Below, piece after piece: positions 16,145 through 25,652 of a stretch of 64,000 bases of DNA (within the stretch, counting starts at the first letter, position 1; each line of letters opens with the position of its first letter). Location: positions 333,970-397,969 of the forward strand of contig NZ_JAAOTJ010000005.1 in the NCBI RefSeq assembly GCF_011297335.1, read 5' to 3'. The position numbers and the translations under genes were made by a program. The notes beneath the pieces are model-generated. The model made no database searches. It saw only the letters and a program-made list of their open reading frames with translations, and was not told the origin of the DNA. The stretch is from Catellatospora methionotrophica. Its GTDB lineage: Bacteria; Actinomycetota; Actinomycetes; Mycobacteriales; Micromonosporaceae.

Positions 16145-17632
16145 TCACGGGTTCGTGAAGCCGAGGGCGTAGGAGCCCCCGCCGCTGTAGGCGTGCACCC
16201 GGTACCGGTAGTAGCCCGCGGTGCCCGAGTAGGTCAGCGTCTCCGCGTTGGACGCGGTCGCGCCCTGGGCCACGTTCGCCCACGCCGAGCCGTTCCACTT
16301 CTGCAGGTAGAGGTCGAAGTCCGTGCCGGACGGGCCGGCCAGGCAGCCGCGGTGGGTGCCGGAGGCGGTGGACTGGTAGTAGCTGTTGTCCGGCTGGTAG
16401 GCGCTGCCGCCGCTGGACAGCGAGCCGTTGCGGGAGAACTCGTACCCGGTGCAGCCGCTGCCGCCGGGCGGCGGGGACGACGGCGGGGTGCCGGTGCCGG
16501 TGAGCAGCGTCAGGCCGTACGCCGAAAGGATCTCGTTGACCGGCTGGAAGTAGGTCGTGCCGCCGGAGCTGCAGTTGCCGGACCCGCCCGAGGTCACGCC
16601 CTGGGCCTGGCTGCCCGCGATGAGCGAGCCGCCGGAGTCGCCCGGCTCGGCGCACACGTTGGTGCGGATCAGGCCGCTGACGGTGCCCTGCGAGTAGGTC
16701 ACCGACGCGTTGCGGGCCTGGATGGTGCCGCAGTGCCAGCCGGTCGTCGAACCGGACCGGCACACCGACGCGCCGATCGCGGCGTCGGTCGAGCCGGACA
16801 CCGACACGGTGCCGCCGGCGTAGTTGTTGACCAGGCCGCGCGGGGTGTTGCCGGAGTTGACCCGGACCCAGGCGTAGTCGTTGCCGGGGAAGCTGGACCC
16901 GGCGAAGGTGCCGCTGGGCTGGGTGGTCGTGGAGCCGGTGGTGCCGCAGTGGCCCGCGGTCACGAAGCCGCCGCTGACCGAGAAGCCGACCGAGCAGCGG
17001 CTGCCGCTGCCGATGTAGTACGCGTTGCCGCCGATGACGTCGATGTAGGGCACCGGGGTCTCGGTGCTCGCGTCGATCCGTACGGCGGTGGCGTCGACGC
17101 CGCTGGCCTTGACGAAGCCGGCCGCGTCCGCGCCCGTGCGGGCGAGCACGACGACCTGGTTGGCGGCGACGTCGACGTACCAGCCGGGGATGGCCTTGGG
17201 GGCCTTGGCCGCGACGGCGTCGAGCTGGGCCTTGACCGCGTCGAGCTGGGCGAGGCTGTGCGCGACCAGCTTCGGGGTGGCGCCCGCGGCGCGTACCTTG
17301 TCGGCCTGGGCCTGGCTGGTCACGCCGACGGTGAAGGTCTTCGCGTCGGCCGACAGCCACGCGCCGCCGTAGGTCGTGCCGAGCGACTTGCGCAGGGTCA
17401 GGTCGGCCTTGCCGGCCCTGGCCTCGTCGGCGAGCCGGGCCCGCACCCCGGCGGGGTCGAGTTTGAGGTCGCGGGACATGGCCTGGAGGACCTGGGGCGA
17501 GATGCCCGCCGCGGTGGCGGCGTCGGCTGCCGGGTCGGGGGCCTGTCCCGCCGCGGCCGGATACGTCAGTGCGACGGTGATACCCAGGGTGAGGGTGGCC
17601 GCCGCCGAAGCGAAGAGAAGTCTGTGGTTCAT
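16145..17632 (-). CDS. Secreted S1 (streptogrisin/alpha-lytic type) serine protease with C-terminal module
   Basis: 495 aa from ATG at 17632 (MNHRLLFASAAATL). Signal peptide, then an alpha-lytic-type propeptide (about 30-190), then a chymotrypsin-fold domain. The catalytic triad is H228 (TAGHC), D252 (NDYAW) and S333 (GDSGGS). A Pro/Ser linker leads to a C-terminal beta-sandwich (about 400-495) like bacterial pre-peptidase C-terminal domains. The propeptide guides folding and is then removed in this family. An ATG 9 bases upstream (17641) is an alternative start. An A/T-rich TATATATA lies about 20 bases upstream. Confidence 0.9.
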   Translation of the reverse strand: MNHRLLFASAAATLTLGITVALTYPAAAGQAPDPAADAATAAGISPQVLQAMSRDLKLDPAGVRARLADEARAGKADLTLRKSLGTTYGGAWLSADAKTFTVGVTSQAQADKVRAAGATPKLVAHSLAQLDAVKAQLDAVAAKAPKAIPGWYVDVAANQVVVLARTGADAAGFVKASGVDATAVRIDASTETPVPYIDVIGGNAYYIGSGSRCSVGFSVSGGFVTAGHCGTTGSTTTQPSGTFAGSSFPGNDYAWVRVNSGNTPRGLVNNYAGGTVSVSGSTDAAIGASVCRSGSTTGWHCGTIQARNASVTYSQGTVSGLIRTNVCAEPGDSGGSLIAGSQAQGVTSGGSGNCSSGGTTYFQPVNEILSAYGLTLLTGTGTPPSSPPPGGSGCTGYEFSRNGSLSSGGSAYQPDNSYYQSTASGTHRGCLAGPSGTDFDLYLQKWNGSAWANVAQGATASNAETLTYSGTAGYYRYRVHAYSGGGSYALGFTNP

Positions 17633-17683
17633 GCTCGGCAAGTTATGCGTTATATATAGTCGACGGTAGATACCGCTTGGGTC

Positions 17684-18661
17684 CTACCGCGATGCGATGG
17701 AAACCCGGGGACCGAACTGCGGGTTGGCCTTGCCCCACTGGAGGTACTGCGGATTGCGGGCGGCCGACTCCGCGTACGCCGCCGCCGCGTGGGCGAGCAT
17801 GACGTCGGCGTATCCGGCCGCTTCGCTGCGCGGATGCCAGCCGAGCAGGTGCCGCCAGCGCAGCGGCCCGCCCGCCAGCGGCACCGTGGCGATGCCGTCC
17901 ACCCGGCGGAAGGTCGCCTTGCACAGCCCGACCGCGTGCCCCGACAGCACCGCGTCGACGGCGTTGCCGATGTCCATCTCGTACATGGTGCGCGGGGTGA
18001 ACCCGGCCCGCGCGCAGGCGGCCGCGAAGCAGTCGCCGAAGCAGCCGTCGCCCGGCATGCTGGCCCACTGCGCGTCGGCCAGCTCGGCCAGGTCGATCTC
18101 CCAGCGGTCAGCCAGCGGATGGCTCTCGGGCAGCATCACGAAGATGGCGTCGATGGCGATCTCCCGCCAGGTCAGCCCGTCCTCCGGGGTGCCCGGCACG
18201 GTGTCGCCGCAGACCCCGACGATGCAGAAGTCGAGCCTGCCCGCCACCGCCAGGTCGCACAGCTGGTCGGCCCAGTGCGAGGGATGGGTCAGCACCTCCA
18301 CGCCGTCCTTCTCGGCGGCCAGCCGGGACATCAGCCCGCCGAGGATCGGGCCGTTGACCGCGCCGATGCGCCACTGGTTCGGCCGGACGCGGGTGCCGGT
18401 GAGCTGTGCCGCGTCCTCCTGCAGCCCGCGCATCGCGGGCAGCACCACCCGGGCGCGGGCGAGCACCAGCTCACCCAGCGCCGTCGGCGTCGCGCCGTGG
18501 CGGCCGCGCTCGAACAGCGGGCCGCCCAGCGAGCGCTCGATGCGCTGCAACTGCGCGGTGACCGCGGGCTGGGCGAGCCCGAGCAGCGAGGCCGCCTTGG
18601 TCACGCTGCCGGTGTCCGCGATCGCGCAGACCACTCTGAGGTGCCGGATCTCCAGGTTCAT
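17684..18661 (-). CDS. LysR-family transcriptional regulator
   Basis: 325 aa. An N-terminal winged helix-turn-helix (NLEIRHLRVVCAIAD to about residue 65) is followed by a LysR substrate-binding domain. ATG at 18661 has GGGAGAGG upstream and begins exactly at the conserved HTH, so I reject the longer ORF to 18703. It lies upstream of the S1 protease gene on the same strand and might control it, but the gap and an A/T-rich promoter before the protease suggest separate units. The ligand is unknown. Confidence 0.88.
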   Translation of the reverse strand: MNLEIRHLRVVCAIADTGSVTKAASLLGLAQPAVTAQLQRIERSLGGPLFERGRHGATPTALGELVLARARVVLPAMRGLQEDAAQLTGTRVRPNQWRIGAVNGPILGGLMSRLAAEKDGVEVLTHPSHWADQLCDLAVAGRLDFCIVGVCGDTVPGTPEDGLTWREIAIDAIFVMLPESHPLADRWEIDLAELADAQWASMPGDGCFGDCFAAACARAGFTPRTMYEMDIGNAVDAVLSGHAVGLCKATFRRVDGIATVPLAGGPLRWRHLLGWHPRSEAAGYADVMLAHAAAAYAESAARNPQYLQWGKANPQFGPRVSIASR

Positions 18662-18730
18662 GGCCTCTCCCGTCAGGAGGTCGTGGCCGCGGGCGAGATC
18701 CACACATCTTAGATCGTCGATGAAATTGTG

Positions 18731-18928
18731 TCACGGTGGCAGCGCCGGGCCGTCGGCCAGCCGGTCCCTTCGCTGGTACGCGATGAGGAACGTGTCGGCG
18801 ACGACGTCCTCGGCGACCGTCGGCCCGACCCGGCCGGCGCAGTAGCGCAGCAGCTCGGCCCCGTGTTCGTCGAACAGGCCCGCCACGTCGGACGGGCGGG
18901 GCTCGGCCATGGTGTGCAACATACTCAT
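18731..18928 (-). pseudogene. Truncated ECF sigma factor (region 2 only)
   Basis: A 65-codon ORF whose residues 12-55 match the start of an ECF sigma factor region 2 (VAGLFDEHGAELLRYC, then VAEDVVADTFLIAYQRR). The frame stops right after ADGPALPP. No continuation with region 4 is found in any frame before the LysR gene. It is therefore most likely a decayed fragment. A short anti-sigma-like or regulatory peptide is possible but less likely. Confidence 0.6.
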
Positions 18929-19006
18929 GACTGCCCGCACCGGGCCCCGCTGTTCCGCACCGCCGCACGCCTGCCGCGCGGGACCCGCAGGCGCGATGAT
19001 GAATGA

Positions 19007-19378
19007 ATGGCGGCCAGGTTCACCACGATCGACGACTACATCGACGCCTTCCCCACCGAGGTGCAGGACGTGCTCCAGCAGGTCCGGCGGACCATCCTGG
19101 CGGCAGCGCCCGCGCACGCCGGGCAGAGCATCAGCTACGGCATCCCCACGATCACGCTGGACGGCCGGTATCTCGTGTACTTCGCCGGCTGGAAGCACCA
19201 CGTCTCGGTGTACCCGGTGCCCGACGGGGACGCGGACTTCGAGGAGGTCGTCGCGCCGTACCGGGCGGCGAAGGGCACGCTGCGCTTCCCGCTGCGCGAG
19301 CCGATCCCGTACGACGTGATCACCCGGGTCACCGCCGCCCTGGTGGCGCAGCGGGCGGGTGATCCTGGAGGTGCGTGA
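19007..19378 (+). CDS. DUF1801 (YdhG-like) family protein
   Basis: 123 aa with the family pattern TIDDYIDAFP...SYGIPTITLDGRYLVYFAGWKHHVSVYPVP. This is the fold of YdhG/frataxin-like DUF1801 proteins. Some members have been proposed as iron chaperones, but the role is not established. ATG at 19007 is preceded by GATGAT with a 6-base gap, compatible with a leaderless message. It lies 71 bases before recQ on the same strand and is divergent from the sigma remnant. Confidence 0.8.
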   Translation: MAARFTTIDDYIDAFPTEVQDVLQQVRRTILAAAPAHAGQSISYGIPTITLDGRYLVYFAGWKHHVSVYPVPDGDADFEEVVAPYRAAKGTLRFPLREPIPYDVITRVTAALVAQRAGDPGGA

Positions 19379-19449
19379 TGCGCCCCTGGTCGTGTTGCCG
19401 TCGTCGCACCGGCATGCATGCCGTCGGGGGCGGTCCATAGGATCGACGG

Positions 19450-21267
19450 GTGCAGGATGCTTCGCAGGTGTTGAGCAGGATCTTCGGCTATGACTCGTTC
19501 CGTGGCGAGCAGCAGGAGATCATCGACCACGTGATCGGCGGCGGGGACGCCCTGGTGCTGATGCCGACCGGTGGCGGCAAGTCGCTGTGCTACCAGATCC
19601 CGGCGCTGGTGCGGCCCGGCGTCGGCGTGGTCATCTCGCCGCTGATCGCGCTGATGCAGGACCAGGTCGACGCGCTCACCGCGCTGGGCGTGAAGGCGGG
19701 CTTCCTCAACTCGACACTCGACCTCGACGAGCGCCGCGTGGTCGAGGCGCAGTTCGTCGCGGGCGAGCTGGACCTGCTCTACCTCGCCCCGGAAGGGCTG
19801 GCCTCCGGATCGGCGCTGCGGCTGCTGGAGCGCGGCAGGATCTCGCTGTTCGCCATCGACGAGGCGCACTGCGTCTCGCAGTGGGGCCACGACTTCCGGC
19901 CCGACTACCTGGCCCTGTCCGTGCTGCACGAGCGCTGGCCGGACGTGCCCCGCATCGCGCTGACGGCGACCGCGACGACCGCCACCCGCACCGAGATCGC
20001 ACAGCGCCTGCAGCTGACCGAGGCGCGCCTGTTCGTCTCCAGCTTCGACCGGCCCAACATCCAGTACCGCATCGTGCCGAAGAACGACCCTAAGAAGCAG
20101 CTGCTGGAGCTGCTGCGCACCGAGCACCCCGGTGACGCGGGCATCATCTACTGCCTGTCCCGGGCGTCGGTGGAGAAGACCGCCGAGTTCCTGGTGCAGC
20201 AGGGCATCGACGCGCTGCCCTACCACGCCGGGCTCGACGCGGCGACGCGTGCGGCCAACCAGTCCCGCTTCCTGCGCGAGGACGGGATGATCATGGTGGC
20301 CACCATCGCGTTCGGCATGGGCATCGACAAGCCGGACGTGCGTTTCGTCGCACACCTCGACCTGCCGAAGTCGGTCGAGGGCTACTACCAGGAGACCGGC
20401 CGCGCCGGGCGGGACGGGCTGCCGTCGACGGCCTGGCTGACATACGGGCTGCAGGACGTGGTGCAGCAACGCAAGATGATCGAGGGCTCGGCCGGGGACG
20501 CGGCCTACCGGCGCGGGCTCGCCGCGCACCTGGACGCGATGCTGGCCCTGTGCGAGACGGTGCAGTGCCGCCGGGTGCAGCTGCTGGCCTACTTCGGGCA
20601 GGTCAGCGAGGCCTGCGGCAACTGCGACACGTGCCTGGTCCCGCCGGAGTCCTGGGACGGCACGGTGCCCGCGCAGAAACTGCTGTCAACCGTGCTGCGC
20701 CTGCAGCGCGAGCGCAACCAGCGCTTCGGCGCGGGGCAGTCGATCGACATCCTGCTCGGGCGCAAGACCGACAAGGTGGCGCAGCACCGCCACGAGGAGC
20801 TGACCGTGTTCGGCATCGGCACCGAACTGCAGGAGTCCGAATGGCGCGGAGTGGTGCGCCAGCTGCTGGCCCAGGGGCTGCTGGCGGTGCAGGGCGAGCA
20901 CGGCACCCTGGCGCTGACCGACGCCAGCGCCGACGTGCTGGGCCGCCGCCGTGAGGTGATGATGCGCCGCGAGCCGGAGCGCGCGGCCCGCTCGTCGGGT
21001 TCGTCGCGTAAGGCCTCGGCCGCCGCTGCCGTGGCGGAGCTGCCCGCCGACGCGGTGCCCCGGTTCGAGGCGCTGCGCGCCTGGCGTGCGGCGACGGCCA
21101 AGGAGCAGAGCGTGCCCGCGTACGTCATCTTCCACGACGCGACGCTGCGCGAGATCGCCGCGCAGGCCCCGGACTCGCTGGGCAAGCTGCGGGGGATCAG
21201 CGGCGTCGGCGAGAACAAGCTGGCCAAGTACGGCGAAGGGGTGCTGGAGACGCTGGCCGCGGCCTGA
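19450..21267 (+). CDS. recQ: ATP-dependent DNA helicase RecQ
   Basis: 605 aa. Walker A PTGGGKS is at 39-45 and DEAH at 137-140, followed by the helicase C domain, a RecQ zinc-binding region (cysteines in CRRVQLL and CGNCDTC), a winged-helix region and a C-terminal HRDC domain (about 535-605). It unwinds 3'-5' and acts in recombination repair. GTG at 19450 follows TAGGAT by 6 bases, so the transcript is probably leaderless. The HRDC domain ([19 protein letters not shown]) is close to that of UvrD2 in this window. Confidence 0.93.
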   Translation: MQDASQVLSRIFGYDSFRGEQQEIIDHVIGGGDALVLMPTGGGKSLCYQIPALVRPGVGVVISPLIALMQDQVDALTALGVKAGFLNSTLDLDERRVVEAQFVAGELDLLYLAPEGLASGSALRLLERGRISLFAIDEAHCVSQWGHDFRPDYLALSVLHERWPDVPRIALTATATTATRTEIAQRLQLTEARLFVSSFDRPNIQYRIVPKNDPKKQLLELLRTEHPGDAGIIYCLSRASVEKTAEFLVQQGIDALPYHAGLDAATRAANQSRFLREDGMIMVATIAFGMGIDKPDVRFVAHLDLPKSVEGYYQETGRAGRDGLPSTAWLTYGLQDVVQQRKMIEGSAGDAAYRRGLAAHLDAMLALCETVQCRRVQLLAYFGQVSEACGNCDTCLVPPESWDGTVPAQKLLSTVLRLQRERNQRFGAGQSIDILLGRKTDKVAQHRHEELTVFGIGTELQESEWRGVVRQLLAQGLLAVQGEHGTLALTDASADVLGRRREVMMRREPERAARSSGSSRKASAAAAVAELPADAVPRFEALRAWRAATAKEQSVPAYVIFHDATLREIAAQAPDSLGKLRGISGVGENKLAKYGEGVLETLAAA

Positions 21268-21291
21268 CGCATGGTTGGCATTCCATCGACG

Positions 21292-21343
21292 TTGACGAAA
21301 ATGTAAACCTCCTGTTACATGAGTGCTCAGTGAGAGCGCTCTC
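21292..21343 (+). promoter_or_regulatory. Promoter and LacI-type operator of the GH76 gene
   Basis: TTGACG (21292-21297), a 17-base spacer and TTACAT (21315-21320) form the promoter. The perfect palindrome GAGAGCGCTCTC (21332-21343) sits just after the expected start site. A second inverted repeat, ATGTAA...TTACAT (21301-21320), overlaps the spacer and -10. The first palindrome is typical of LacI-family repressors of sugar genes. Confidence 0.65.
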
Positions 21344-21378
21344 CTGCATCCCGGGTTTCCCTGAGCAGGAGGTTCAAC

Positions 21379-22812
21379 ATGCGACTACCGGTACGTCTTC
21401 TGGCCGCCGGGCTCGCCGTCGCCGGCCTGGTCGCCGGTCCGATGGCGAGCGCCGCCGTGGCCGCTCCGATCTGCAACCGCTACTGCGACGGGCGCGACGC
21501 GGCGCTGTCGCCGGGCGACCGCGCGCCGGTCAGCGCCGGAGTCTGGGGCAGGCAGATCGTGCTGCACTTCGACGACGCCGACGCGATGGGCTGGGCGAGC
21601 ATCGCCAACGGCACCACCGGCGACAGGGTCTGGCTCGACCGCTCCTTCAACGGCGGCCGCACCTGGACCGGCCTGCTCGGCGACACCGCCGTCCCGGCGG
21701 GCCAGCGGGGCTGGCGCACCACGATGTTCAACGTGGACGACTGGGCGGCGCTCGGCGTCGGCGCGCTGCGCGCCTGCGGCAAGGCGGGTGACCGGCCCGA
21801 GATCGCGTGCACGACCTGGGCGCGGACCACGTGGAACGCGGGCAACCGGCGCACCGCCGCGGCCACCGGGCTGATGACCTCCTACAACCTGGCCACCGGG
21901 CGGTTCGACACCACCGGCTGGTGGAACACGGCCAACGCGCTGACCGCGATCATCGACAACGCCCGGATCACCGGCATGGGCAGCTACCGGTACGCGATCG
22001 GCCGCACCTACGACCTCAACTTGAACGCGTACCAGGGCAGCTTCCGCAACGAGTACATCGACGACACCGGCTGGTGGGCGCTGGCCTGGATCGCCGCGTA
22101 CGACCTCACCGGCGAGGCCCGCTACCTGAGCACCGCCCGGGTCGCGGCCGACCACATGGCGGCGTACTGGGACGGCGTCTGCGGGGGCGGGGTCTGGTGG
22201 AACACCGCCCGCACCTCGAAGAACGCCATCGCGAACGGGCTCTACCTGCACGTCACCGCCGCGCTGCACAACCGCATCGCGGGCGACACGGTGTACCTGA
22301 ACCGGGCTCGGGCGACGTGGACGTGGTTCCAGGGCACCGGGATGATCAACGCGTCGTCGCTGATCAACGACGGGGTCAACCTGTCGACCTGCCGCAACAA
22401 CGGGCAGCCGGTGTGGTCGTACAACCAGGGCGTGCCGCTGGGCGGGCTGGTGGAACTGCACCGGGCCACCGGCGACGCGGGCCTGCTGACCACCGCGCGG
22501 CGGCTCGCCGACGCGTCGACCACGACCGGCCAGCTGCACGTCAACGGCATCCTGCGCGACCCGTGCGAGGGTGGCGACTGCGGCGCGGACGGCCCCTCGT
22601 TCAAGGGTGCCTACGTGCGCGGCCTGGCCGTCCTCAACAACGCCCTGCCCGACCACCCCTACACGGCCTACCTGCGCCGCCAGGCCGACGCTGCGTACGC
22701 CGCCGACCGCACCCCGCTCGACCTCTACGGCCTGCGCTGGGCCGGTCCCATCGACAAACTCGACGCCGCCCGCCAGCACAGCGCCCTCGACCTCATGAAC
22801 GCCGCCCCCTAA
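21379..22812 (+). CDS. Secreted GH76 family glycosidase (alpha-1,6-mannanase type)
   Basis: 477 aa. Signal peptide (cleavage near AVAA, about residue 29), a beta-rich N-terminal extension, then an (alpha/alpha)6-barrel GH76 domain (from about residue 150). The paired catalytic aspartates are D228 and D229 in [14 protein letters not shown]76 enzymes hydrolyse alpha-1,6-mannan of fungi and mycobacterial-type glycans. The operator at its start site suggests substrate-induced expression. It ends convergent with a siderophore gene across palindrome C. Confidence 0.85.
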   Translation: MRLPVRLLAAGLAVAGLVAGPMASAAVAAPICNRYCDGRDAALSPGDRAPVSAGVWGRQIVLHFDDADAMGWASIANGTTGDRVWLDRSFNGGRTWTGLLGDTAVPAGQRGWRTTMFNVDDWAALGVGALRACGKAGDRPEIACTTWARTTWNAGNRRTAAATGLMTSYNLATGRFDTTGWWNTANALTAIIDNARITGMGSYRYAIGRTYDLNLNAYQGSFRNEYIDDTGWWALAWIAAYDLTGEARYLSTARVAADHMAAYWDGVCGGGVWWNTARTSKNAIANGLYLHVTAALHNRIAGDTVYLNRARATWTWFQGTGMINASSLINDGVNLSTCRNNGQPVWSYNQGVPLGGLVELHRATGDAGLLTTARRLADASTTTGQLHVNGILRDPCEGGDCGADGPSFKGAYVRGLAVLNNALPDHPYTAYLRRQADAAYAADRTPLDLYGLRWAGPIDKLDAARQHSALDLMNAAP

Positions 22813-22825
22813 CCGAGCGGGGCGA

Positions 22826-22888
22826 TGATCGCTGTTTGCGGGCAGAACGCGGGGTCCAACCGCAGGTTCTGGCCGCAAACAGCGATCA
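22826..22888. repeat. Palindrome C between convergent genes
   Basis: Arms 22826-22848 and 22866-22888 pair at 22 of 23 positions, with outer core TGATCGCTGTTTGCGG. The element lies 13 bases after the GH76 stop and 24 before the stop of the minus-strand siderophore-interacting protein gene. It shares GATCGCTGT and CAGAAC with palindromes A and B. Confidence 0.85.
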
Positions 22889-22912
22889 CGCCCGGCCGAC
22901 CGGGCGGCCGGG

Positions 22913-23806
22913 TCAGCCTTCTTCGGTGCGGCCCTGGCGCCAGTAGCCCATGAAGGCGACCGCCTTGCGGTCCAGGCCGCGTTCGCCGACGAGGTGGCGG
23001 CGCAGGGTGCGGATGACGGCGGCCTCGCCCGCGAGCCAGGCGTAGAGGCGGCCGCTGGCGGCGTCCTCCGGGACCTCCCACAGGATGTCGTTGTCCACGT
23101 CGACGTCCTCGACGACCTCGGCCGTGCCGGGCACCGGCACCAGGCGCGCCGCCGCCAGCTCGACGGCGGGCACCAGCAGGCTGCCGTGGGCGGCCCCGTC
23201 GCGGGCCAGCCAGCGCACCTCCACCCCGGCGGGCGCGGTCACCGGCAGCGCGTCGGCGGCGTACGGAACCTCCAGCAGCGCCGCGCCGACCGTGTCCGCG
23301 GGCAGCCGCTCCAGGATGGCCGCGATGGCGGGCACCGCGGTCTCGTCCCCGGCGAGCAGCACCGGCACGCCCGGGGCGGGCGGCACGAACTCGGCGCCGC
23401 CGTGCGGACCGGGGTGCACCGCGTTCGGTCCCATCAGGACGAGCTTGTCACCCGGCCGGGCCGCGCGGGCCCAGCGCGAGGCGGGACCGGCGTCGCCGTG
23501 CAGGGCCACGTCCACATCGACCTCGCACTGCCCCCGGCGTACGTGCCGGGCGGTGTAGGTGCGGACCGGGTTGCGCAGCTCGTCGGGGGTGGCGCGCCAG
23601 ACGGTGTACCAGTCGGGGCCGTAGGACAGCGCGCCGAAGCCGCCGTCCGGCGCGGGCAGCACCAGCTTGAGGCGCAGGTCGTAGCCACAGTCGGCGAAGT
23701 CGGCCAGATCCGGTCCGGAGAACGTGAACCGCTTGTAGGTGGGGCTCAAGTCGGCGACGGCCTGCACCTGAACGGTGAACAGCCGCCACATCATGGGTTC
23801 GGTCAT
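22913..23806 (-). CDS. Siderophore-interacting protein (FAD-dependent ferric-siderophore reductase)
   Basis: 297 aa from ATG at 23806. An N-terminal FAD-binding domain ([14 protein letters not shown]) and a C-terminal SIP NAD(P)H-binding domain ([29 protein letters not shown]) place it in the ViuB/SIP family, which releases iron from siderophores by reduction in the cytosol. The longer ORF to 23872 is rejected because GGAGATC precedes the ATG at 23806. An IdeR/DmdR-like iron box lies about 100 bases upstream. Confidence 0.9.
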   Translation of the reverse strand: MTEPMMWRLFTVQVQAVADLSPTYKRFTFSGPDLADFADCGYDLRLKLVLPAPDGGFGALSYGPDWYTVWRATPDELRNPVRTYTARHVRRGQCEVDVDVALHGDAGPASRWARAARPGDKLVLMGPNAVHPGPHGGAEFVPPAPGVPVLLAGDETAVPAIAAILERLPADTVGAALLEVPYAADALPVTAPAGVEVRWLARDGAAHGSLLVPAVELAAARLVPVPGTAEVVEDVDVDNDILWEVPEDAASGRLYAWLAGEAAVIRTLRRHLVGERGLDRKAVAFMGYWRQGRTEEG

Positions 23807-23901
23807 GCGCGGGATCTCCAGACGGCCGGACGACTGAGGGGGTGCCGTGACCCGGCGGCCGACCCGTGGCATCCCACAGGTCGGCGACCGCGCAGCACGA
23901 C

Positions 23902-23920
23902 TCAGGTTAGGTTAGCCTTC
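23902..23920 (-). promoter_or_regulatory. Iron box (IdeR/DmdR-like) upstream of the SIP gene
   Basis: The 19 bases match the actinobacterial iron box (TTAGGTTAGGCTAACCTAA) at 14 positions. On the minus strand a TTGACA (bases 23928-23933) lies just before it, so the box would cover the -10 region. It overlaps the stop codon of the MFS gene. Repression by iron is inferred. Confidence 0.65.
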
Positions 23921-25534
23921 CCTCTCGATGTCAAACGGCTCCCGAGTGGCCTGCGCCACTACCACCGACCTTCCTGCGGCACCGGGTGGGGTGACGGGGC
24001 CGTCGCCGGGGTCCGTGGTGGGGGCAGGTTCGCGGCTGGGCAGGGTGAGCAGGGCCAGTGCTGCCGCGATGAGCAGCAGCACGACCGCTGCGATCGCCGC
24101 CGCGTGCAGGCCGGACACGAACGAGGTCCGGGCGCTGGCGAGCAGGGCCTCACCCAGCGGGCCGGGTGTTGCGGCGGCCACGGCGGCGGCTCCGGCCAGC
24201 GTTTCGCGAGCGATGTCGGCGGCTTGGCCGGACAGACCGGACGGGACCTCCAGGTGGGCGCGGAAGACGGCGGTGCCGATGCTGCCCAGTACGGCCATGC
24301 CGAGCGCGCCGCCGAACTCCGAGGCCGTCTCCGACAGCGCGGACGCCGCGCCCGCCCGCTCCGGCGGGGCGGCCCACAGGATCAGCTCGGTGCTCAGCGA
24401 CATGACCACGACCAGGCCGCAGGCGTACAGCGCGGCGCAGACCATCAGCGTCCACAGCGGGGAGTCGGCCTGCACCGCGGTCATCGCGGCGAACCCGGCG
24501 AGCGCGATGAGGAAGCCGCCCGCCACCAGCCGGTTGCGCGGGACGCCGCGCTGGGCCAGCCCGGCGGCCACGGGCGCGACCGCGCCGACGCCGAGCGAGG
24601 GCACCAGGCTCCACAGCGCCGCCTCCAGCGGGGACATGCCCCACACGGTCTGCAGCAGCTGGGTGGTGAAGATGGCGAAGCCGACCAGGGCGAACATGGC
24701 CAGCGTGTTGACCGCGATCGCGCCGCTGAAGGCGCGGCCCCGGAACAGGGCCAGGTCGATCATCGGGTCGGCCGAGGTGCGCTGCCGGTGCAGGAAGACC
24801 GCGCCGACGGCGAGCCCGGCCAGGATCGCGGCCCCGGCGAGCAGCGGGTCGCCCTCGGCGGCGAACTCCTTGACGCCCCAGATCACCGGTAGCACCGCGG
24901 CCAGTGACAGGACCGCGCCGAGCCGGTCGAACCGGCCGCCGGTGACCCGTCGCGACTCCGGCACCAGCAGCGGCGCGAGCACGACCAGCAGCAGCATGAA
25001 CGGTACGTTGATCAGGAAGACCGAGCCCCACCAGAAGTGTTCGAGCAGTACGCCGCTGAGGATCGGGCCGAGTGCGACGCCGAAGGTGAGCGCCGCGGTC
25101 CAGACCGCGATGGCGGTGGCCCGCTGCTTGGCGTCGTGGAACATGTTGCGGATCAGCGCGAGGGTGCTCGGCATCAGCGTCGCGCCGCCGATCCCCAGCA
25201 GGGCGCGGGTGGCGATGAGGGCTTCGGCGCTGCCCGCGTACGCGGCGGCGGCGGAGGTGAGGGCGAACGCCGTCGCGCCGATCAGGAGCAGGCGGCGGCG
25301 GCCGATCCGGTCCCCGAGCGCGCCCATCGTGATGAGCAGCCCGGCCAGCACGAAGCCGTAGATGTCGAAGATCCACAGCTGCTGGGTGGCGGTGGGGGCG
25401 AGGTCGGCGCTGATGAACGGGACGGCGAAGTAGAGCACCGACACGTCCATGGAGACCAGCAGGAGGGGTAGCAGCAGCACGGCGAGGCCGATCCACTCGC
25501 GGCGGCCGGCGATTGGCGGGGGTGGCTCGTTCAT
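23912..25534 (-). CDS. MFS drug exporter, DHA2 (EmrB/QacA, 14-TM) family
   Basis: 540 aa from ATG at 25534. The typical 14-helix plan is present, with motif A (GALGDRIGRRRLLL) in the loop between helices 2 and 3 and motif C-like glycines. DHA2 proteins expel drugs by proton antiport across the membrane. It is divergent from a TetR gene, with three tandem operators between. Its last codons overlap the iron box of the next gene, so read-through into the siderophore gene is possible. The substrate is not predictable. Confidence 0.88.
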   Translation of the reverse strand: MNEPPPPIAGRREWIGLAVLLLPLLLVSMDVSVLYFAVPFISADLAPTATQQLWIFDIYGFVLAGLLITMGALGDRIGRRRLLLIGATAFALTSAAAAYAGSAEALIATRALLGIGGATLMPSTLALIRNMFHDAKQRATAIAVWTAALTFGVALGPILSGVLLEHFWWGSVFLINVPFMLLLVVLAPLLVPESRRVTGGRFDRLGAVLSLAAVLPVIWGVKEFAAEGDPLLAGAAILAGLAVGAVFLHRQRTSADPMIDLALFRGRAFSGAIAVNTLAMFALVGFAIFTTQLLQTVWGMSPLEAALWSLVPSLGVGAVAPVAAGLAQRGVPRNRLVAGGFLIALAGFAAMTAVQADSPLWTLMVCAALYACGLVVVMSLSTELILWAAPPERAGAASALSETASEFGGALGMAVLGSIGTAVFRAHLEVPSGLSGQAADIARETLAGAAAVAAATPGPLGEALLASARTSFVSGLHAAAIAAVVLLLIAAALALLTLPSREPAPTTDPGDGPVTPPGAAGRSVVVAQATREPFDIEREG

Positions 25535-25546
25535 CGAGGACCAACC

Positions 25547-25609
25547 TTCTGTGTACGCGGTACGCGCTTCTGTGTATGTCATACGCTGTTCTGTGTACGT
25601 TATACGCAG
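25547..25609. promoter_or_regulatory. Three tandem 21-bp TetR-type operators
   Basis: Units 25547-25567, 25568-25588 and 25589-25609 each begin TTCTGTGTA and carry an imperfect inverted repeat of the form GTGTA(5 bases)TACGC. The period of 21 bp is two DNA turns, so repressor dimers would stack on one face. They occupy the whole gap between the MFS exporter start and the TetR gene, so both promoters are probably repressed together. Confidence 0.75.
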
Positions 25610-25652
25610 TACTAGGATGTGCAGTCAAGCGTCCGAGGTAGAAGCAGGTGTG

